Source: Microcoleus vaginatus PCC 9802 (GTDB taxonomy: Bacteria > Cyanobacteriota > Cyanobacteriia > Cyanobacteriales > Microcoleaceae). Taken from it: DNA of 64,000 bases. The first letter of the stretch is position 1. Every line of letters starts with the position of its first letter. The notes below the pieces were generated by a model that did no database searches, was not told where the DNA came from, and was given only the letters and a program-made list of their open reading frames with translations. Positions 35,501 through 45,300 of this stretch are shown here, one piece after another. The stretch spans positions 4,909,001-4,973,000 of the forward strand of contig CP031740.1 of the NCBI GenBank assembly GCA_022701275.1, given 5' to 3'. The position numbers and the translations under genes are program-made.

Positions 35501-37866
35501 AGGACGAGTCGGCCCAGGCCGATTCCTCGGAGTTGGAAGAGGGGTCGCTGGCAGACTTTTTTGCCGAAGACGAATCAGGCGCTGAGGATGACGAAGGCAA
35601 TTTTGACGATTTAGAAGCACTGTTAATTGCAGGGGGTGCTGGAGCTGTCATAGCAGCTTCTGGGAGCACAAATCAGAGTCCGGTAAATACAGAAGTTTTC
35701 TCGGATCTCGAAGAACTCCTCAGCGAGAGCGCAACTATGCCGGAAATTCCTGCACCGACGACAACTGCTAGTAAAGCTTCCCGCGCTGCAGCCGAGGAGA
35801 GCGACGACGAATTTGGCGATTTGGAAAAACTGTTGGAAGATCCCAAGGAAAGTGGCCGCCAAGGGGAAGCCAATATGGGGCCGTCGGCGATCAACAGACC
35901 CAGGCGGAATGCCCGCGCGGGCGGGTTCGGCGACCAGACGATGCGGGTGCCGATCAAGCAACTGGATAACCTCAGCAATTTGATGGGGGAACTGGTGGTA
36001 AACCGCAACAGTTTGGAGCAAGACCAAGAACGGATGCGGCAGTTTTTGGACAATTTGCTGCACCAGGTAGCGCTACTGAGCGATGTGAGCCAGCGGACTC
36101 AGGATTTCTACGAGCGGAGTCTTTTGGAGATTGCTTTGCTGGCAAACCGCCAGGGACACCGATCGGCATGGCGCTCTGAGGATTCGGCCCACACGCGGGA
36201 AAGTGCCTGGAGACCAGAGGAAATGGACAGGTTTACTCCTTTCCACAGTTTGGCTCAGGAGATTATTGAGCTGATCGTGCGGGTGCGGGAGTCGGCGGCG
36301 GACATTGAGTTTTTGGTGGATGAGGCGGATCAGGTGACTCGCCAACTGCGGCAAGTTACTACTCAACTGCAAGAAGGTTTGACTCGCGCCCGGATGAAGC
36401 CGTTTGCGGAGACGACGGACAGGCTGTTCCGGGCGGTGCGGGAAATTGCGATTAAGTGCGGGAAGCAGGCTCAGTTGCAGGTTGAGGGTAAGGATATTCA
36501 GATCGACAAGATGATTGTGGATCAACTGTATGACCCGATGACTCATTTGGTGAACAATGCCATTACTCACGGGATCGAACCGCCCGAAGTGCGTCTGGCG
36601 GCTGGGAAGCCTGCTGTCGGCAGGATTACGATTCGCGCTTTCCACCAAGGAAACCAAACCGTGGTTTCGGTTTCTGACGACGGGGCGGGAATTGACCCGC
36701 AAAGGGTGAAGGCGAAGGCGATTAAGCAGGGTATGCTGACGGCGGCTCAGGCTCAGAGGATGTCTCGCTCGGAAGTTTACGATTTGCTGTTTATGCCGGG
36801 TTTCAGCACTCAGGAACAGGCGACGGAGTATGCCGGCCGGGGGGTCGGTATGAATGTGGTGCAGACTTCGTTGCAGGAGATTCGCGGTACTGTGTCGATC
36901 GATTCAACCATCGGCAAGGGGACTGTGTTTACCATCCGTTTACCTCTGGTGTTGAGCATTTCTAAGGCTCTGACTTGCATTAGCGATCGAGCTCGCATTG
37001 CTTTCCCGATGGATGGGGTGGAGGATATGATCGATGTGCCTCGCGATCAGGTGACGACGGGGGCGGACGGTTTGCCTTGCATTGAGTGGCGGGGTCAAAG
37101 CTTGCCGTTCCGGCCGCTGCGGGATTTGCTGGCTTACAACCGCCATTTGGGCCGGGGCAGTGTTTACGGGTTTAATACTGACGATGACATGATTTCGGTG
37201 ATCGTGCTGCGGTCTGCCGGCAATTTCTTAGCCGTGCAGGTGGATCAGGTTTCGACGGAACAGGAAATTGTGATCAAGCCGTTGGAGGGGCCGGTGCCGA
37301 AGCCGATCGGGATTGCTGGGGCCACGGTGCTCGGGGACGGTCGGATCGTCGCGATTGCGGACGTTCTGGAACTGATCGATTTGGCTACCGGAAGGCTGCG
37401 GAAGGATGCTGGCGGTACGCTTTGGGATGAGAGCGAGAGGGCTACTAAGGAGGCGGAAATCGAGAAGACTGAGCCGACTGTGCTGATTGTCGATGACTCG
37501 ATTACGGTGCGATCGCTATTGTCGATTACTTTCGAGAAGTCTGGCTATCGTGTGGAAGAAGCTCGCGACGGTAAGGAAGCTTGGGAAAAGATGAAATCTG
37601 GTCTGCCTTGCGATATCGTTTTCTGCGATATTGAGATGCCGAGAATGGACGGTTTGGAACTACTTTCTCGGATGCAGAAGGATGCCGTTTTGTGTGAATT
37701 GCCGATCGCGATGCTAACTTCTCGCGGTGCTGACAGACACCGCCAAATGGCTTACAGTTTGGGCGCCAAAGGCTATTTCACTAAGCCTTATTTGGAGGAG
37801 CAATTGCTTGATGCTGCTTCTCGGATGTTGAAAGGTGAGGTTGTTGGTGCTCCGGTTGCTGTGTAA
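32557..37866 (+). CDS. hmpE: Hybrid CheA histidine kinase (HmpE/PixL-like) with giant acidic linker
   Basis: 1769 residues. HPt domain 1-110 with AAHSVKGGAAML, phospho-acceptor His49. A helical segment follows to about 300. Residues about 330-1110 are an Asp/Glu/Ser-rich linker with recurring short motifs such as DLAELFG, LDALFGD, DDLEALL, SDLEELL and GDLEKLLED. Then come the CheA dimerisation and ATPase domains (HLVNNAITHGIE N-box, VSDDGAGID, GRGVGMNVVQ), a CheW-like domain, and a C-terminal receiver with FCDIEMPRMDG (Asp1691). It should autophosphorylate under MCP/CheW control and pass phosphate to HmpA and its own receiver. It is about twice the size of standard CheA, almost all from the linker. 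Confidence 0.88.
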   Translation: MLPEQQQRIMGYFIEEAKDHLNTIEQGLLNLQTTIEDPELVNEVFRAAHSVKGGAAMLGLTSIQQTAHRLEDSFKVLKECSVKVDQQLESLFLRIFDTLQGLLEQLSGPFGLTEELGEQMVRELEPVFEELNGHLGGLVGHGEHHADDSYAMPVAEPVMAGMGVGAFASSRSFPDSRSVYAPPARATEDSALLLVFDSDVPARMRELLQEFKQPEGPESRRQLKNICRNLLRAGEEFELPCWIELIQAVSKAIANPENTYRTLAPTVIKDIKQAQELVISGLESSIVPSAKLLALQPAVLVPETDFEDLLAFAQPSKSRKNVVSVEDEAWDLVGSGDAPDGLNKLLPTISGLSIDELFDQLDSGDSNDDSGLRSAQFDDSAGFAESDMETGAFRGSTRTGPEVGAAELNTLADLFDGESPDLDGAWEEEEDLDYAQSSGISAAGMLGSDDDNSGDFTDLLFDEYDSESSETNTKPPIDDLTSLFGEDLLFGEEAEGSAVAAGQKNAGSSQRLTRKQVKTGNGRGGLERRDDTVAPARGQADEDALGTLLDEVAAQTSAGVTDNADFDNLFGDLGLSEATGVPAVSSEYSLNSEALDGESKQPAAGGGNNDSADAEALALPEMDDFELFSELGEDSDLSELLGITSNFLSSEDEGTENGGDRDQAAGIAQNEEMGNILNMTSNSDLDISADENWLEDAFGLEDESVQSLNLELDDTDLDALFGDMTSGSISEDEQTVRGQGVATSREAADLAELFGSVPTGTEYDGEASGQARAGWLNDGDSQLLRAGVGVDEGDLGNLFDNNGATVSDQGLANSAEVKLGPLSEDRPESEISNVESDEGAAFDFLEDMFAEGIVQQGDAGSAPDDGATVDVKELSARPAEGLFDEVGADLFDRGETDAAGESEGEDDLFDALETDFLSADLEPLPAESLDGMFEGDADLLSAMETGATLNNEELEGFDDLLDSLDAEVLVTSELTTGFWDAEDESAQADSSELEEGSLADFFAEDESGAEDDEGNFDDLEALLIAGGAGAVIAASGSTNQSPVNTEVFSDLEELLSESATMPEIPAPTTTASKASRAAAEESDDEFGDLEKLLEDPKESGRQGEANMGPSAINRPRRNARAGGFGDQTMRVPIKQLDNLSNLMGELVVNRNSLEQDQERMRQFLDNLLHQVALLSDVSQRTQDFYERSLLEIALLANRQGHRSAWRSEDSAHTRESAWRPEEMDRFTPFHSLAQEIIELIVRVRESAADIEFLVDEADQVTRQLRQVTTQLQEGLTRARMKPFAETTDRLFRAVREIAIKCGKQAQLQVEGKDIQIDKMIVDQLYDPMTHLVNNAITHGIEPPEVRLAAGKPAVGRITIRAFHQGNQTVVSVSDDGAGIDPQRVKAKAIKQGMLTAAQAQRMSRSEVYDLLFMPGFSTQEQATEYAGRGVGMNVVQTSLQEIRGTVSIDSTIGKGTVFTIRLPLVLSISKALTCISDRARIAFPMDGVEDMIDVPRDQVTTGADGLPCIEWRGQSLPFRPLRDLLAYNRHLGRGSVYGFNTDDDMISVIVLRSAGNFLAVQVDQVSTEQEIVIKPLEGPVPKPIGIAGATVLGDGRIVAIADVLELIDLATGRLRKDAGGTLWDESERATKEAEIEKTEPTVLIVDDSITVRSLLSITFEKSGYRVEEARDGKEAWEKMKSGLPCDIVFCDIEMPRMDGLELLSRMQKDAVLCELPIAMLTSRGADRHRQMAYSLGAKGYFTKPYLEEQLLDAASRMLKGEVVGAPVAV

Positions 37867-37885
37867 TGTGTAAATCTGCGTTTCT

Positions 37886-38062
37886 CTGCGGTGAAAAAAG
37901 GTAATTTCTTAACCGCAGATGAAAATGGATTGACGCCGGTTAACGCAGATAATCTCTAATTCATCTGCGTTAATCTGTGTTTATCTGCCTATATCTGCGG
38001 TGAAAAAAGGGGAATTTCTTAACCGCAGATGAAGATGGATTGACGCAGATTAACGCAGATTT
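37886..38062. repeat. Tandem pair of ~65-bp ACCGCAGAT repeats
   Basis: tctgcggtgaaaaaagg, then aatttcttaaccgcagatga and ggattgacgc, ending in aacgcagat, occurs at about 37886-37950 and again at about 37996-38062 with few changes. Between them lie further atctgcgttaatctgtgttt units in the opposite sense. It is a known type of cyanobacterial intergenic repeat; inverted copies could fold and end transcription after hmpE. Confidence 0.7.
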
Positions 38063-38130
38063 AGATCGCGCTTTCGGTTTTGGTGGTAGGCTGGGAAAGT
38101 GGGGTGTAGCGGAAGGGCGAGGGGTTATTA

Positions 38131-39381
38131 ATGAACGGTGAAGAACTTTTAGAAAAATATGCAGCAGGACAACGCGACTTTAAGAACACACAGTTAAGTG
38201 GGGTAGACCTTAAAGGTGCCGATCTGAGTGGGATAAACCTACAGGGTGCTGATTTGACTGGGGCTGATTTGAGTGCTACAGACCTAACAAAAGCGCATCT
38301 TTACGGTGCTAATCTGAGTCGGGCATCTCTGACCAGTGCAAACTTGAGTGAAATACGTTGTGATTCAGCTAATCTAAGTTTAGCAGAACTCAACGGTGCA
38401 AATTTGAGTAAAGCAAATCTGAGTAGCTCAAACTTGACTAATACTAATCTTGACCAAGCAAATTTGAGTGGGGCAAACCTAACTGCTACTAACTTAAGTA
38501 GAGCCTCCTTGTTTCACGCAGACTTAAATAGAGCGGACTTGACTAACGCTAATCTGACTGAAGCCAACATAATTCAAGCAGATTTAACTTCTGCAATTTT
38601 AAGTGGTGTAAAACTCTTAGAGGTAAATCTCCACGGTTCTAAACTTAGGGCAGTCAAATTGCCCGAAAGCAATTTGTCAGGAATGAAGTTGATAGATGTA
38701 GATTTAAGTGTGGCAAACTTGGCAAAAGCTAACCTTAAAAAAGCTTGCTTGCAAGGCTCGAATCTAGAAAGAGCTAATCTGCGAGGAGCCAATTTAAGTA
38801 GAGCAGATTTAAGTAGAGCCAACTTGAAAAGGGCAGACTTAACTGATGCAATAACCTATGGCTGGAATATCGAAAATGCCGACTTAACTGGTGCTATAAT
38901 GCCCGATGGAGAAATCTACGAGCCAGAAACCTCTGACGCAAAAATCTACCAGCCAGAAAATTCTCAAAAATTATTCCAAAAAGTGATATCTATGACGCGC
39001 AAAATTATTCGTACTGACAAAGCACCGGCACCCGTGGGCCCTTACAATCAAGCCATTGCCGCTACGGGCACTATGCTGTTTGTAGCTGGTCAAATTGCGA
39101 TCGACATTAGACTAAACGATATTGTCTACACCGACGATGTGGCAAAACAAACCGAACAAGTTATGGCAAATCTAGAAGCCATTCTCACAGAAGCCGGCGC
39201 TACTTGGTTGGATGTGGTAAAAACTACGGTTTTCCTCAAAGATATGAATGATTTTGCCGCTGTGAATGCGGTGTATGCGAAATATTTTGATGCGGAAACT
39301 GCACCGGCGCGCGCTTGTGTGGAGGTTTCGCGTTTGCCGAAAGATGTGTTAGTAGAGATTGATTGTATTGCTGTGATTTGA
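38131..39381 (+). CDS. Pentapeptide-repeat protein fused to a RidA/YjgF deaminase domain
   Basis: 416 residues. Residues about 15-265 are continuous A(D/N)LxX pentapeptide repeats (ADLSGINLQGADLTGADLSA style), forming a right-handed quadrilateral beta-helix. From Met288 (ATG at 38992, in frame) a complete RidA domain follows: TDKAPAPVGPYNQAI, MLFVAGQIAID, ARACVEVSRLPKDVLVEIDC with the enamine/imine-site Arg. RidA hydrolyses reactive 2-aminoacrylate-type enamines. RidA normally stands alone at about 130 residues, so either this is a true fusion or internal initiation at 38992 also gives free RidA. A terminator follows directly. Confidence 0.85.
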   Translation: MNGEELLEKYAAGQRDFKNTQLSGVDLKGADLSGINLQGADLTGADLSATDLTKAHLYGANLSRASLTSANLSEIRCDSANLSLAELNGANLSKANLSSSNLTNTNLDQANLSGANLTATNLSRASLFHADLNRADLTNANLTEANIIQADLTSAILSGVKLLEVNLHGSKLRAVKLPESNLSGMKLIDVDLSVANLAKANLKKACLQGSNLERANLRGANLSRADLSRANLKRADLTDAITYGWNIENADLTGAIMPDGEIYEPETSDAKIYQPENSQKLFQKVISMTRKIIRTDKAPAPVGPYNQAIAATGTMLFVAGQIAIDIRLNDIVYTDDVAKQTEQVMANLEAILTEAGATWLDVVKTTVFLKDMNDFAAVNAVYAKYFDAETAPARACVEVSRLPKDVLVEIDCIAVI

Positions 39382-39395
39382 TTTCATCTTCTTTG

Positions 39396-39446
39396 AGAAA
39401 CCAGGCTTTTTCAATAAGTCTGGTTTCTGGATATTTTGTTTTTTTT
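39396..39446 (+). terminator. Rho-independent terminator after the pentapeptide-RidA gene
   Basis: agaaaccag (39396-39404) pairs with ctggtttct (39420-39428), a perfect 9-bp stem, followed by ggatattttg and eight T residues (39439-39446), 14 bp after the stop codon. Confidence 0.75.
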
Positions 39447-39653
39447 AATATTTATGAGTGATTTAACCGCAGAGGGCGCTGAGGGGGTTGAGGAAGAGGG
39501 GAGAGAGATGAATAATTTGAAAGTTTATTTATAGCAACCGCCGAGGGTAAAGTGCGCGAGTGTATTAACTTCTACAGCCGATCGCACTCTTGTCGATCTG
39601 TCGCTGTCGCGCACCTACTCCCAAATCAATCTGAAACAATCAGATTTAATCTC

Positions 39654-39737
39654 AATTAGCAATTAGCAATTACTAATTACGAGTTAGCAATTAGCAATTA
39701 GCAATTACTCTACAAGTAATTACCAATTACCAACTGT
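39654..39737. repeat. AATTAGC-type heptamer repeats
   Basis: A run of aattagc/aattact heptamers fills the space before the 3' end of pnp. It is STRR-like and of the same class as the repeats at 2382-2480 and 52285-52321, with a different unit. Confidence 0.7.
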
Positions 39738-39740
39738 AAA

Positions 39741-41894
39741 CTATTTATTCAACGCTTCGCGGGCGGCTACCGCTTCGTCGGGATGAATATTCAAGCGGGT
39801 CAAATTAATTCGACCTTTATTGTCAATTTCTCGCACTTTGACAATCACTTCATCGTTTACAGCTAACTCGTCTTCCACTTTGCCAACGCGGTAGTCCGCT
39901 AACTGGGAAATGTGAATCATGCCTTCTTTTCCGGGCAAAATTTCCACAAAAGCGCCGATCGGAATAATTCGAGTTACGCGGCCGACATACACGTCTCCTG
40001 CATTCAACTTGCGCGTCATGCCTTGGACAATGTTGTAAGCCCGCTGAGCTTTTTCGCTGTCGTTGCCAGCAATTGTCACGGTTCCGTCGTCTTCGATGTC
40101 AATTTTGACACCAGTTTCTTCGGTGATGGCTTTGATCGTTTTCCCACCTGGCCCAATTACCAAACCGATAAATTCCGGATCGATTTTCAGGGTTAGCAAA
40201 CGCGGTGCAAACGGCGACATTTCCTTGCGGGGAGTGTCGATGGTTGCCAGCATTCTTTCTAAAATTTGCAGTCTGGCCGGTTTGGCTTGGCGGATGGCAT
40301 TGGCAATCACATCTAAGGGCAAACCTTTGATTTTCATGTCCATCTGCAAAGCGGTAATGCCGGTGTCGGTACCAGCTACTTTGAAGTCCATATCGCCTAA
40401 AAAGTCTTCAATTGCCTGAATGTCAGTCAAAATTCGGACTTCATCGCCTTCTTTAATTAAGCCCATTGCCGCGCCGCTGACGGGTTGGGAAAGGGGAACG
40501 CCTGCATCCATTAATGCTAGCGTTGAGGCGCAAACTGAACCCATTGAGGTCGAACCGTCGGAAGAAAGGACTTCTGAAACTACGCGAATCACGTAGGGGA
40601 AATCTTCTTTGGATGGCAAAACCGGCAGCAAAGCGCGTTCTGCGAGGGCTCCGTGACCGATTTCTCGGCGTCCGGGCGATCGCATCGGCTTGGTTTCTCC
40701 TACCGAAAACGGCGGGAAATTGTAGTGGTGGAGGTAGCGTTTGTCTTGCTGCGGGTGCAAGTCGTCTCCTAAGTCTTGGGCGTCGCCTGGGGTTCCCAGG
40801 GTAGCTGCGGACAAGACTTGAGTCAACCCGCGATTAAACAACCCACTGCCGTGTACTCGCGACGGCAGCACGCCTACGCGACAAGAAACTTGTCGCACCT
40901 CGTCTAGCTTGCGACCGTCTACACGGACGCCATCATCGAGGATTTGCTGGCGCATGATTTTTTTGGTAACGTCTTTGAAAACGTTGCCGATCGCCTTGCT
41001 GTTGGCGGTGGCTGCTAGTTTTACCGGGTCCTCTTCCGAGAGTTCGGCGATCGCAGATTCGACTTCATTTGCCTTAACTTCGTCCAAAGCTGCATTCCGC
41101 TGGTTTTTGTCTTGTTCAAATTTAGACAAAATAAAGCGGATTGGGGCTTCAGCGCGATCGCGAATAAAGTTTTCCAGGGCAGAGTCTAGGGATGGCCGTT
41201 CTTCTACCACCAAATCGATCCCCAATTCCGCCATAATTTCGCGCTGGGCTTGAATCAAGTCACAGGCTGCTTCATAGCCGAAGTCGATCGCCTCGATGAT
41301 ATCCTGTTCCGGCAATTGGTTAGCGCCGGCTTCTACCATGATTACTCCGTCAGGAGAACCAGCTACCACGAGATCCAACTCGCCTTCTCTGATTTCGCTG
41401 TAGGTTGGGTTGATGATGAAATCGTCCCCTACCAAACCGACTCGCACCGCCGCCATCGGCCCGTAAAACGGCATTTTCGCCAGCAGTATCGCCACCGAAG
41501 CCCCCGTCACCGCCAAAACGTCCGGTGGCACTTGTTCGTCCATCGAAACCGTTGTGGCTACAACTTGGATGTCATCTCGCAGCCAGCTTGGAAATAGCGG
41601 GCGCAGCGGTCGATCGATCAAACGACCAGTCAAAGTCACTTTTTCTGGGGGACGCCCTTCCCGTCGCAAAAATCCACCGGGAATTTTACCGCCAGCGTAC
41701 AGTCTCTCTTCGTAATCCACCAACAGGGGCAGGAAATCAATTCCTTCTCTCCCCTGCGATCGAGTCGCTGTCACTAAAACCGCCGTGTCACCCGACTGAA
41801 TCAAAACTGCACCGCCTGCTTGAGGCGCTAGTAAACCAATCTTCAGTCTAATATCCCGTCCATCGAAGGATATTGACTTGTCTATCTCTACCAT
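39741..41894 (-). CDS. pnp: Polyribonucleotide nucleotidyltransferase (PNPase)
   Basis: 717 residues, standard length. Two RNase PH-like domains (first [20 protein letters not shown]; second with [18 protein letters not shown] and the active-site [17 protein letters not shown]) are separated by the helical domain. A KH domain follows ([19 protein letters not shown]) and then a C-terminal S1 domain ([20 protein letters not shown]). It degrades RNA phosphorolytically from the 3' end and can add tails. It is a single gene; the 450-bp upstream gap would hold its promoter and any autoregulatory leader, but I see no clear structure there. Confidence 0.96.
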   Translation of the reverse strand: MVEIDKSISFDGRDIRLKIGLLAPQAGGAVLIQSGDTAVLVTATRSQGREGIDFLPLLVDYEERLYAGGKIPGGFLRREGRPPEKVTLTGRLIDRPLRPLFPSWLRDDIQVVATTVSMDEQVPPDVLAVTGASVAILLAKMPFYGPMAAVRVGLVGDDFIINPTYSEIREGELDLVVAGSPDGVIMVEAGANQLPEQDIIEAIDFGYEAACDLIQAQREIMAELGIDLVVEERPSLDSALENFIRDRAEAPIRFILSKFEQDKNQRNAALDEVKANEVESAIAELSEEDPVKLAATANSKAIGNVFKDVTKKIMRQQILDDGVRVDGRKLDEVRQVSCRVGVLPSRVHGSGLFNRGLTQVLSAATLGTPGDAQDLGDDLHPQQDKRYLHHYNFPPFSVGETKPMRSPGRREIGHGALAERALLPVLPSKEDFPYVIRVVSEVLSSDGSTSMGSVCASTLALMDAGVPLSQPVSGAAMGLIKEGDEVRILTDIQAIEDFLGDMDFKVAGTDTGITALQMDMKIKGLPLDVIANAIRQAKPARLQILERMLATIDTPRKEMSPFAPRLLTLKIDPEFIGLVIGPGGKTIKAITEETGVKIDIEDDGTVTIAGNDSEKAQRAYNIVQGMTRKLNAGDVYVGRVTRIIPIGAFVEILPGKEGMIHISQLADYRVGKVEDELAVNDEVIVKVREIDNKGRINLTRLNIHPDEAVAAREALNK

Positions 41895-42343
41895 GTAGCA
41901 CTGCTTCCTTATCTACCACATTCTTTCTCTGTCGGGATCGTAACATTACCACAGGATGTTTGAGAGTCCGACGCCAAAAGACAGGGATAATCGCCTCGCG
42001 ATCCACTGTCTGTGTCTGGCTTATAAGCATTTATACTCTAGAATTATTTTTGGCAGTCAGGGGTCGATTCTCCGGTCGATCGCCCGCTAAAAGCCTTCCA
42101 TAGATGGTACGATGAATTTTCGTTTGGGAATTGGGACGTTGAAGGAAAAAGGAAGAGGGATTTAGTTATCTAGGACAGGGAATAAGCCGTAAGGTGGTTA
42201 GGGCGCACCCTACATATACAGGTTCTACCTAAGTCCTGTCTGGCGCAAAATATCCTCGGTTTGTTTTAAATAAAATTTTCATAAATTCCATATAAATGTA
42301 GTAGTCAACATCCCACTTAAATAAAAATACCAGGATTAAAAAA
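41895..42343. other. 449-bp gap between divergent pnp and SNF2 genes
   Basis: No gene is seen. There is a purine-rich ggaaaaaggaagaggg near 42143, related to the repeat inside the SNF2 gene, and gatcgatcg-type HIP1 relatives. Divergent promoters must lie here, but I cannot point to convincing -35/-10 pairs. Confidence 0.4.
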
Positions 42344-45300
42344 ATGGCAATTTTACACGGCAGTTGGCTAGTTGAAAATGAGAAAAGTTGCTTATTTATT
42401 TGGGGAGAAACTTGGCGAAAAGTTGGGACTATTGACACCATACAATCGGGGAGGCATTTACCGCATCCCTTAGCAATGACCGAAGCTGAATTTAAGACTT
42501 TCCTAAATTCCTTGCAGCAGTCGGGAAAACTGGATTGGCAATTACCGGAAACCGCAGAAACTCCCCCGGAAAAAAGCAAAAAAACTAGGCGCTCACCCAA
42601 AACTCCCAACGCAGAAATTCCCGCCCGAGACTCCTCAATTCAAAAGGAAATTCGGGCGATCGCACTTCCCACCCAAATCTCAGAAGCGAACGCAAATCTG
42701 ATGCCGCAGCACTCAGCAGCAGCACTTGAGGAACCCGCTAAAACCGAGGAAATTTACCTTTATCCCTGGCAAGTGGAGGGTTTTTGTCTTAACCCTCAAG
42801 CAGCTTTTGTTTTCTTGCAATCACTACCGCTTAACAGCACGGAACCAGACTATTTTGTCGGATCAGATTTGCGTTTTTGGTCTCATATTGCTAGGTGGAG
42901 TTTGGATTTGTTGGCAAGATGCAAATTTTTGCCTGGATTGGAGAAACAGTCCGACGGTTCTGCTATTGCCAAATGGCAACCGTTGTTAGATAGTTCTACA
43001 GATACACTCCGCCTCGCCACTTTTGTCAAGCAAATGCCCACGGCTTGCAGAACGTATCAATCGAAGGAAGAAGGAAGAGGGAAGAAGGAAGAAGGAAGAG
43101 GGAAGAAGGAAGAAGGAAGAGGGGAAAAAGAAGAAGGAAGAGGGGAAAAGGAAGAAGAATCCAGTCAATTGCCTTTAGTGGTGGATTTGCCGATGGGGGC
43201 GGAGGAATTGGTGTTAGGCTTTTTGAGTAGTATTGTAGATAGTCAAGTGCGATCTGCTGGTAGCTCTACTTTAGACATCAAAACAGTTTCTCCTGTGCGC
43301 GAGTGGCTGCAAGCTTTGCAGCAGGAATCTGGGATTGTGCAAGTAGAAACAGCACCATTGGAAAACTTGGCAACCAAGCTGAGTGCTTGGACTGCACCCC
43401 TGCAAAACCAATTATCTCAACAAAGTCAATTTCGCACTTGCTTTCAACTCATACCACCAGCGCCCGGTAAAGCCAACTGGAATTTAAATTATTGCTTGCA
43501 AGCAGCAGATGAAAACGAATTTTTGGTGGACGCGACAACTGTTTGGAACAACTCTGTCGAGCGTTTGGCTTATGCGGGGCGGACAATAGAATTGCCTCAA
43601 GAAACTTTGCTGAGCGGCTTGGGTTTAGCCTCGAAACTTTATCCGTTAATTGAACCGAGTTTGCAAGCACAGCGGCCTCAATCTTGCCAATTAAATCCGC
43701 TGCAAGCTTACGAGTTTATTAAGTCTGTAGCTTGGCGGTTTGCTGATAGCGGATTGGGCGTAGTTTTGCCGCCGAGTTTGACAAAGACGGATGGTTGGGC
43801 GAGTCGTTTGGGTTTGAGCATTCAAGCGGAAACTCCCAAAGTGACTCCGGCGAAAGGTGGGTTGGGATTGCAAAGTCTGCTAAATTTTAAGTGGGAATTG
43901 ACGATCGGCGGACAGCGTATTTCTAAGGCAGAATTTGACAGATTGACCGCGTTGAATTCGCCTTTGGTGGAAATTAACGGCGAGTGGGTGGAGTTGCGCG
44001 CACCGGATGTGAAAGCGGCTCAAACTTTTTTTGCCAGCCGCAAAGAGCAAATGACTCTTTCTTTGGAGGATGCTTTGCGTTTGGCGTCGGGCGATACTCA
44101 GATGATCGAAAAATTGCCTGTGGTGAATTTTGAGGCTACGGGTCAGCTTCAGGAATTGTTGAATACTTTGAGCGATAATCAAGCGGTAAGTGCGATCGCA
44201 ACTCCGGCTACTTTCCAGGGACAATTGCGGCCTTATCAAGCCCTAGGAGCAGGCTGGTTAGCATTTTTAGAACGCTGGGGTTTGGGTGCTTGTCTCGCGG
44301 ACGATATGGGGCTCGGTAAATGCTTGTTACCACAAAGTTTGCTTTTTGTTAATGGTTTTTTACAAAAAGCTGAAAAAATATGGGAAGCTTATGCCGGAAA
44401 AACCGAATTCGACGGTGAGGGCTTTTGGTCTGAACCTAACGAGCAATTACTGGTAAATTCCATAAATCAGGAAACAGGCAAAATTGTACAGGCGACTATT
44501 CGACGACTTTACCGGCAGCAAGTGCAAGAAAAGTTGCGAACCATCAAACTACAAGATGGTAGCAGCATCACAATTACCCGCCGCCACAAATTGTTAGGAC
44601 GCGATGGCTGGACAAATGAGCTCAAGGTTGGAGATTATGTTTGCGTTCCTGCTAAATTGTATTGGGAAGGAAAGCCGGAAGATCCTGATTTGGTCAAGTT
44701 TCTGGCTTGGCAGATTGCTGAGGGATATGAGCAGCGCGATCGAGCAATACTCACAATAACGCAGAAAGATGTGGCAGTTCTTGAAGAATTGCGTTTCACA
44801 CTTCACCGTTTAAGCAACAAGTATGGGATAGAAATAAATAATCCTGCTGTTCGTAATCCCGGTAAGCCAAGAGCAGCATATTTAGCTGTGTGTAGTCGAT
44901 CGTACCAAAGCTTTCTTGAGTCTAAAGGCTACGAGTGGGGAAAGCTGTCAGCCGAGAAAAGCTTCCCGCAATTCATCATGCAAGCCAATCTTGACACCAT
45001 ACGAATTTTTCTCAAAAACTACTTCGATGCTGAAGGATCTGTCTTTCTTAACACGCGAAATATCGAAATTAGCACCGCTTCGCCTTTAATCATCCAACAA
45101 CTTTCTACACTGCTGCGGCGCTTTGGAATTTGGCTGCGAATCGCCACTAAGCAGAAACGGGCCACCAATGGCAGCGGGATTTTTCGCACCTATTATATTG
45201 GCACTTTCGGCGGTAACTCAGCGCGCATATTTTTGCAGGAAATTGGCTTCGGTTATCCCGAAAAACAGCGTAAATTAGAGCAAATTTGCGAATCGGCTTG

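Noticed and set aside
34542-36702. Long minus-strand frames opposite the CheA acidic linker and kinase domains
   Set aside because: Ser/Pro/Lys-rich mirror images of an Asp/Glu/Ser-rich gene; no independent motifs.
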